The notes under the pieces are model-generated. The model was given only the letters and a program-made list of their open reading frames with translations. It was not told where the DNA came from and ran no database searches. Both the position numbers and the translations under genes were made by a program. Positions 34,900-38,096 of a stretch of 38,096 nt of DNA are shown one piece after another (position 1 is the stretch's first letter; each line of letters opens with the position of its first letter). Origin of the DNA: Opitutales bacterium (GTDB lineage: Bacteria > Verrucomicrobiota > Verrucomicrobiia > Opitutales > Seribacteraceae); NCBI GenBank assembly GCA_029251885.1, contig JAQXCL010000126.1, forward strand, positions 1 through 38,096. The letters run 5' to 3'.

Positions 34900-36339
34900 A
34901 TGATTGCATCTACAATTAGGTGCTGTTGTCTACTGCTATACATTTGGGTCATACCTACGGTTGCAACTAACTTACTATTGGCCAAGGACAGGCCAAACAT
35001 CATCCTCGTTTTTATTGATGATATGGGATGAGGCGACTTTTCCTGCTTTGGAAATCAGGATGCATCCACACCCCATATCGACCGCTTGGCCAAGGAGGGC
35101 ATCCGTTTTGAACAATTCTATGTAAACTCTCCCATTTGCTCGCCCTCCCGTGTGGCCATTTCCACCGGCCAGTATCCCCAGCGATGGAAGATCAGTTCCT
35201 ATCTTGGGCACCGTGCTCAGAATGTAAAAAGGGGCATGGCCCAGTGGCTGGATCCCAAAGCACCCATGCTAGCGAGGTTTTTGCAAAACTCTGGCTATGC
35301 TACCGGACATTTTGGAAAGTGGCATATGGGAGGTCAACGCGATGTAAATGATGCTCCAGCTATTTCCGATTATGGATTCGATCAATCCCTTTCCAACTTC
35401 GAAGGCATGGGACCAAAACTGCTGCCCCTTACCCTCAAACCCGGGCAGGATAAAGCAAAGCCTGGCCGTATTTGGCAACACGCCGAACGACTAGGAAAAG
35501 GGTTTAAATGGATGCAACGCTCGGAAATCACTGGGCAATTTGTCGATTCCGCTCTTCCCTTCATCGATCAGGCGAAAAAAGCAGGTAAACCTTTTTACCT
35601 CAACCTTTGGCCAGACGATGTACACAGTCCCTTCTGGCCACCTGTGGATAAGTGGGGAGATGGTTCCAAGAAACAACTTTACCTTTCGGTACTTGAAGAA
35701 ATGGACAGGCAACTTGGTCGGCTTTTTCAACATATTCAGGCAGACCCAGAACTTGCTGAAAACACCATCATCCTTACCTGCTCAGACAACGGGCCCGATC
35801 CCGGCCTTGGCTCCCCTGGTCCCTTCCGTGGTTACAAGACGCAACTTTTTGAAGGAGGGATTCGTTCATCACTAATAGCGTGGGCACCAAAACTAATGAA
35901 GAAGGACGCCCTCGGAACCATTAATCAAGAATCCATCTTCTCTGCCATCGATCTTGTCCCCACCCTGCTGAGTATTTGTAAAGTTCCCTACCCTCAAAGA
36001 ATCGCTTTTGATGGAGAGTCGCTCCCCGACGTTCTTCTTGGCCAATCCAAGAAATCCAAAAGGAAAAAACTCTTTTTTCGACGCCCTCCTGATAGGAACA
36101 GTTTTTATGGCGTCAAAGATCTGCCCGATCTCGCAGTGCGCAATGGCCGGTGGAAACTACTCTGCGAGTACGACGGTTCCGCCCCCCTGCTCTACGATCT
36201 CTTAACGGACCTTGAAGAAACTAAAAACCTGGCTAAACAAAAGCCCAGTATTGTTGCAGAACTTACTCAATCTGTGGTTGCCTGGCACAAATCCATGCCA
36301 GCGGACAATGGACCTGCTCTTGAATCCAAGAGTAATTAG
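34900..36339 (+). pseudogene. Type I sulfatase interrupted by an in-frame TGA at codon 44
   Basis: Read from ATG 34900 the frame encodes a signal-like N-terminus, RPNIILVFIDDMG, then TGA (35029-35031), then GDFSCFGNQDASTPHIDRLAK and an otherwise intact sulfatase to 36339. The TGA sits where relatives have Trp (DDMGWGDFSC), so one G-to-A change from TGG explains it. Downstream features are complete: CSPSR with the formylglycine Cys at codon 80, HFGKWHMGG, SDNGPDPG. Without the first 44 codons, which include the metal-binding Asp pair, the remaining ORF (from a TTG at 35086) should be inactive. Other genes in the window end in TGA, so the codon is a stop in this organism. Either a recent pseudogene or a sequencing error; the rest shows no frameshift. 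Confidence 0.85.
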
Positions 36340-36351
36340 TAAAGATAGATC

Positions 36352-36987
36352 CTAGGAATCCTTCTTTTTACCCTTCTGTTTTTTATTCCCGCCCTCTTTA
36401 CTGGGCTTCTCTTCCTTTTTCTTACCTGGTGAGACCTGCTTCTTTTCTTCTGCCGAATATACTTCCTTAGCCTCTTTCCCTGCGCTCACTTTTGCTTGTT
36501 TGATCGCTTCTCTCCGCTCTTCCACATTAAGGGTTCCATCTCCATCGGCATCAAATTTTTTAAGCATTTCCTGTTTGCGATCCTCCCATGCCTGCCTGGC
36601 TCCTGACCGTTCCTCATCGCTTAATTCTCCGTCTCCATTGGTGTCAAAACGTTGCATTAAATGAGGTGGCAGTCTTCTTCCCTTACTTGCTAAGTCTTTA
36701 CGAAACTCGGCTCGTTCCTCCTCGCTCAACTTTCCGTCTCCATCTTTATCAAACTTTTTGGCTAGTAAAGGAGGCACCCCGGTCCTTGCTCCGCTCATTT
36801 CATTGCGCAGTTTTTTTCTTTCTTCCTCGCTTAGCTTCCCATCCTTGTCCGAATCAAATTTTTTCATAATTTCACCACGACTTGGAAAGTTTGTTTTTTT
36901 CTCACCCTTATCTGATTTTTCAGCTGGAGCTGCAAAGAGTGCTAACGAAATACAGAGGTGTATCAGGGCTAAAGATAAAAACTTCAT
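36352..36987 (-). CDS. Exported EF-hand protein (four calcium-binding loops)
   Basis: A 211-residue exported protein, from ATG 36987, which starts the signal peptide MKFLSLALIHLCISLALFAAP; a longer frame to 37068 adds 27 non-signal residues. Four EF-hand loops follow: DSDKDGKLSEEE, DKDGDGKLSEEE, DTNGDGELSDEE and DADGDGTLNVEE, each with the acidic residues at loop positions 1, 3, 5 and 12. The last about 40 residues are almost entirely Lys, Glu, Gly and Ser, probably unstructured. Proteins of this kind are common in Planctomycetes and Verrucomicrobiota and presumably bind Ca2+ in the periplasm or outside the cell. It converges on the sulfatase pseudogene with a 12-base gap. Confidence 0.9.
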   Translation of the reverse strand: MKFLSLALIHLCISLALFAAPAEKSDKGEKKTNFPSRGEIMKKFDSDKDGKLSEEERKKLRNEMSGARTGVPPLLAKKFDKDGDGKLSEEERAEFRKDLASKGRRLPPHLMQRFDTNGDGELSDEERSGARQAWEDRKQEMLKKFDADGDGTLNVEERREAIKQAKVSAGKEAKEVYSAEEKKQVSPGKKKEEKPSKEGGNKKQKGKKKDS

Positions 36988-37091
36988 AAGATATTTGGGC
37001 AGGTGGATATTATTACTATTTAACGACAAGCTATAGGGTTTTTGCTTGCGAGAAGGCGTGGTCGTCAATACTTTTCATCGATTCCAGTGAC

Positions 37092-37166
37092 GGCGCGGTA
37101 GCCAAGTGGTAAGGCCGGGGACTGCAAATCCTCTATTCGCCGGTTCGATTCCGGCCCGCGCCTCCA
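37092..37166 (+). tRNA. tRNA-Cys (anticodon GCA), CCA encoded
   Basis: A complete cloverleaf: acceptor GGCGCGG (37092-37098) pairs with CCGCGCC (37156-37162), followed by the discriminator T and an encoded CCA. The T-arm GCCGG-TTCGATT-CCGGC is present, and the anticodon loop reads CTGCAAA with GCA at 37124-37126. The gene is immediately followed by a strong terminator. Confidence 0.97.
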
Positions 37167-37168
37167 TT

Positions 37169-37210
37169 CCCTTAAACACTGACAATCACAGCGTTTAAGG
37201 GCTTTTTTTT
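37169..37210 (+). terminator. Rho-independent terminator of tRNA-Cys
   Basis: CCCTTAAAC (37169-37177) and GTTTAAGGG (37193-37201) make a perfect nine-pair stem with a 15-base loop, followed by C and eight Ts. It starts two bases after the tRNA and is the clearest intrinsic terminator in the window. Confidence 0.92.
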
Positions 37211-37217
37211 GACAAAA

Positions 37218-37239
37218 GTGACAACAAAGGTGACAACAA
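37218..37239. repeat. Short direct repeat GTGACAACAA downstream of tRNA-Cys
   Basis: GTGACAACAA occurs at 37218-37227 and 37230-37239, one helical-turn-like 12 bases apart; TGACAA occurs a third time at 37210-37215. Short spaced repeats beside a tRNA 3' end are reminiscent of integrase arm sites, but no integrase gene or second copy of the tRNA end is in the window. Confidence 0.5.
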
Positions 37240-37363
37240 GTTCGTCTTTATCTTACTCTATTTAAGGGTGTTCAATGATGTACTTCCAGAAAGTGCATGG
37301 GTTACATTCCCAAGATGTAAAACCAACCAAGCAGTCTTTAACCGCTAGTGGGAGGAGAGTGAT

Positions 37364-37456
37364 ATGAATGCCGAGGACTTAGCCAAGGCAGCCCTTAAAG
37401 GGATAGACGATTGGCTGGACGAAGAGATTGTCGGCTTTGAGCCGGAGGAGGGTTAG
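37364..37456 (+). CDS. Possible 30-residue acidic peptide with strong ribosome binding site
   Basis: ATG 37364 to TAG 37456 encodes a 30-residue, strongly acidic peptide (MNAEDLAKAALKGIDDWLDE...), plausibly an amphipathic helix. GGAGG (37351-37355) lies eight bases before the ATG, the best Shine-Dalgarno in the window, where most genes have weak ones. The last four bases overlap the 3' end of the leucine-rich-repeat pseudogene on the opposite strand. It may be a genuine small protein or the remnant 5' end of a larger gene. Function unknown. Confidence 0.4.
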   Translation: MNAEDLAKAALKGIDDWLDEEIVGFEPEEG

Positions 37457-37965
37457 TCCCATATAATATCAGTATTCGGCAGAGCCTTTTCTAGCATCGC
37501 TTTTTGAGATACGGTGATGTTGTTGTTGAAAAGCAAAAGCATCTCCAAATTCGTCAGCCTTGCTAACGGGGTAAAGTCGGAGATGCTGTTAAAGGAAAGA
37601 TCAAGACGCGTCAAATTCATCAGCCCGGTAAGTGAGGACACATCCGAGATATTGTTGGCGTCAAGATTAAGCCTCTTCAAATTGGTCAGCTCTGCAAGCG
37701 GTGTTAGATCGCTGATTTTATTGTCACCAAGCTCAAGAACCTCCAAATTCGCCAGCCCAGCAAGAGGGGATAGGTCGCTGATGTTGTTGTCCTCAAGATT
37801 AAGTTCCGTAGCCCCGCTGTCTTTTGCCTCTTTAATCTTCTGAAGGATACTTACTCCACCTTATGGCACGGGGTTCTTTACCCACTCCTCGAATTGTTGG
37901 TCCCAAGATTTACCATAGCCAACCAACAGAACTGCAGGGAATATTAAATAGAGTAATGCTTTCAT
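37453..37965 (-). pseudogene. Leucine-rich-repeat lipoprotein gene with in-frame TAA
   Basis: Read on the minus strand from ATG 37965 the frame begins with a lipoprotein-like signal (MKALLYLIFPAVLLVGYGKS), continues to VKNPVP, meets TAA (37861-37863), and then runs on without frameshift through GGVSILQKIKEAKDSGATEL into four to five 22-residue SDS22-like repeats (NLEDNNISDLSPLAGLANLE type), ending at 37453. Translation cannot restart before a TTG at 37746, inside the repeats. The lipobox Cys expected in LLVGCG is Tyr here (TAT for TGT). Two lesions, nonsense codon and lost lipidation Cys, argue for a decaying gene rather than an error. Intact relatives are SDS22-type surface lipoproteins; binding partner unknown. 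Confidence 0.65.
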
Positions 37966-37996
37966 CCCCCCACCAAAACACTTCATAGGGGGGTAG

Positions 37997-38096
37997 TCAA
38001 ACTTGACGAATTAACCTTGTTTTAATTTCATTCATTAATTTTTGCTGACAGAACTTAACAATATCAACGGCTCGCTTAGTCTGGTCTTCATTAATT
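37997..38096 (-). CDS. C-terminal fragment of an unidentified protein, cut by window edge
   Basis: An open frame enters from the right edge and ends at TGA 37997-37999, giving 32 residues (INEDQTKRAVDIVKFCQQKL...). It is Lys-rich and helical-looking, with a normal composition for coding sequence. Too short to assign; it could be a chance frame. It would lie upstream of the leucine-rich-repeat pseudogene on the same strand. Confidence 0.35.
   Translation of the reverse strand, partial: INEDQTKRAVDIVKFCQQKLMNEIKTRLIRQV

Noticed and set aside
35029-35031. TGA read as Trp (reassigned genetic code)
   Set aside because: Many genes here end in TGA, including overlapping ATGA junctions (6219-6221, 16624-16626, 14644-14646), so TGA is a normal stop.
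35029-35060. Selenocysteine at the sulfatase TGA; a small stem (TCCTG with CAGGA) follows ten bases later
   Set aside because: Relatives have Trp, not Cys, at this position, the stem is short and lacks clear SECIS features, and no selenoprotein of this family is known to me. A nonsense mutation is simpler.
35086-36339. Functional sulfatase starting at the TTG 35086
   Set aside because: It would lack the signal peptide and the N-terminal Asp pair of the metal site, both encoded upstream of the TGA in the same frame.
37211-37351. 46-codon frame running through the direct repeats after the tRNA terminator
   Set aside because: No start codon at its beginning, begins inside the terminator T-run, and the residue composition (DKSDNKGDNK) only reflects the repeat.
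1-38096. CRISPR arrays, insertion sequences, prophage genes, origins
   Set aside because: No regularly spaced repeats, transposase, integrase or structural phage genes were seen on either strand.

Overview
The window looks like a piece of chromosome from a PVC-group bacterium, most likely a marine Verrucomicrobiota of the Opitutae/Puniceicoccales type. This is inferred from gene content: a planctomycete-cytochrome/DUF1549/DUF1553 gene followed by a DUF1501 gene and a sulfatase, a DUF1080 protein, a second sulfatase, an EF-hand protein and SDS22-like leucine-rich repeats. GTG and TTG starts are frequent and Shine-Dalgarno sequences are mostly weak. No phage, insertion sequence or CRISPR array is visible.

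Layout. 1-2799 (-) is dnaE, whose C-terminus lies outside the window. 2908-4137 (-) is an AI-2E/PerM-type membrane protein. 4203-8346 (+) holds a four-PDZ HtrA-like protease, a translationally coupled homologue that has lost the catalytic His and Ser, and a YwqK/MORN-repeat lipoprotein. 8375-9310 (-) is an exported protein ending in NPF-type repeats, divergent from a small membrane protein (9428-10087, +). A DUF1080 protein follows. An AcuC-like deacetylase (-) and an ADP-ribosylglycohydrolase-family protein (+) then diverge from each other. 13097-15209 (-) is a coupled three-gene operon: membrane protein, DUF2256 zinc ribbon, photolyase. 15228-19184 (+) is a TesA-like esterase followed by YbbA/YbbP-type ABC genes, the same neighbourhood as in Escherichia coli. 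19281-20339 (+) is an unassigned protein with kinase-like sequence motifs.

The second half has phosphoenolpyruvate carboxylase (-), a fatty-acid desaturase (+), a sulfatase (-), a His-containing lipoprotein overlapping sufE (+), and two unrecognised genes (-). The 29538-36339 (+) operon combines a PSCyt/LamG/PSD1 protein, a DUF1501 protein and a sulfatase. This gene combination is typical of sulfated-polysaccharide use in PVC bacteria. Its sulfatase has an in-frame TGA exactly at the conserved Trp of the N-terminal metal-binding motif. An EF-hand protein converges on it. The right end has tRNA-Cys(GCA) with a strong terminator, a short direct repeat, a possible 30-codon ORF with an unusually good ribosome binding site, a leucine-rich-repeat lipoprotein gene broken by an in-frame TAA, and the edge of another gene. 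This last kilobase has the look of an accessory or decaying region beside a tRNA.

Most interesting points: the active/inactive protease pair, the kinase-like unknown at 19281, the NPF-repeat exported protein, and two genes that are intact except for one nonsense codon each. No complete new defence or metabolic system is evident. All functional calls are from reading translations by eye; no database search was run.
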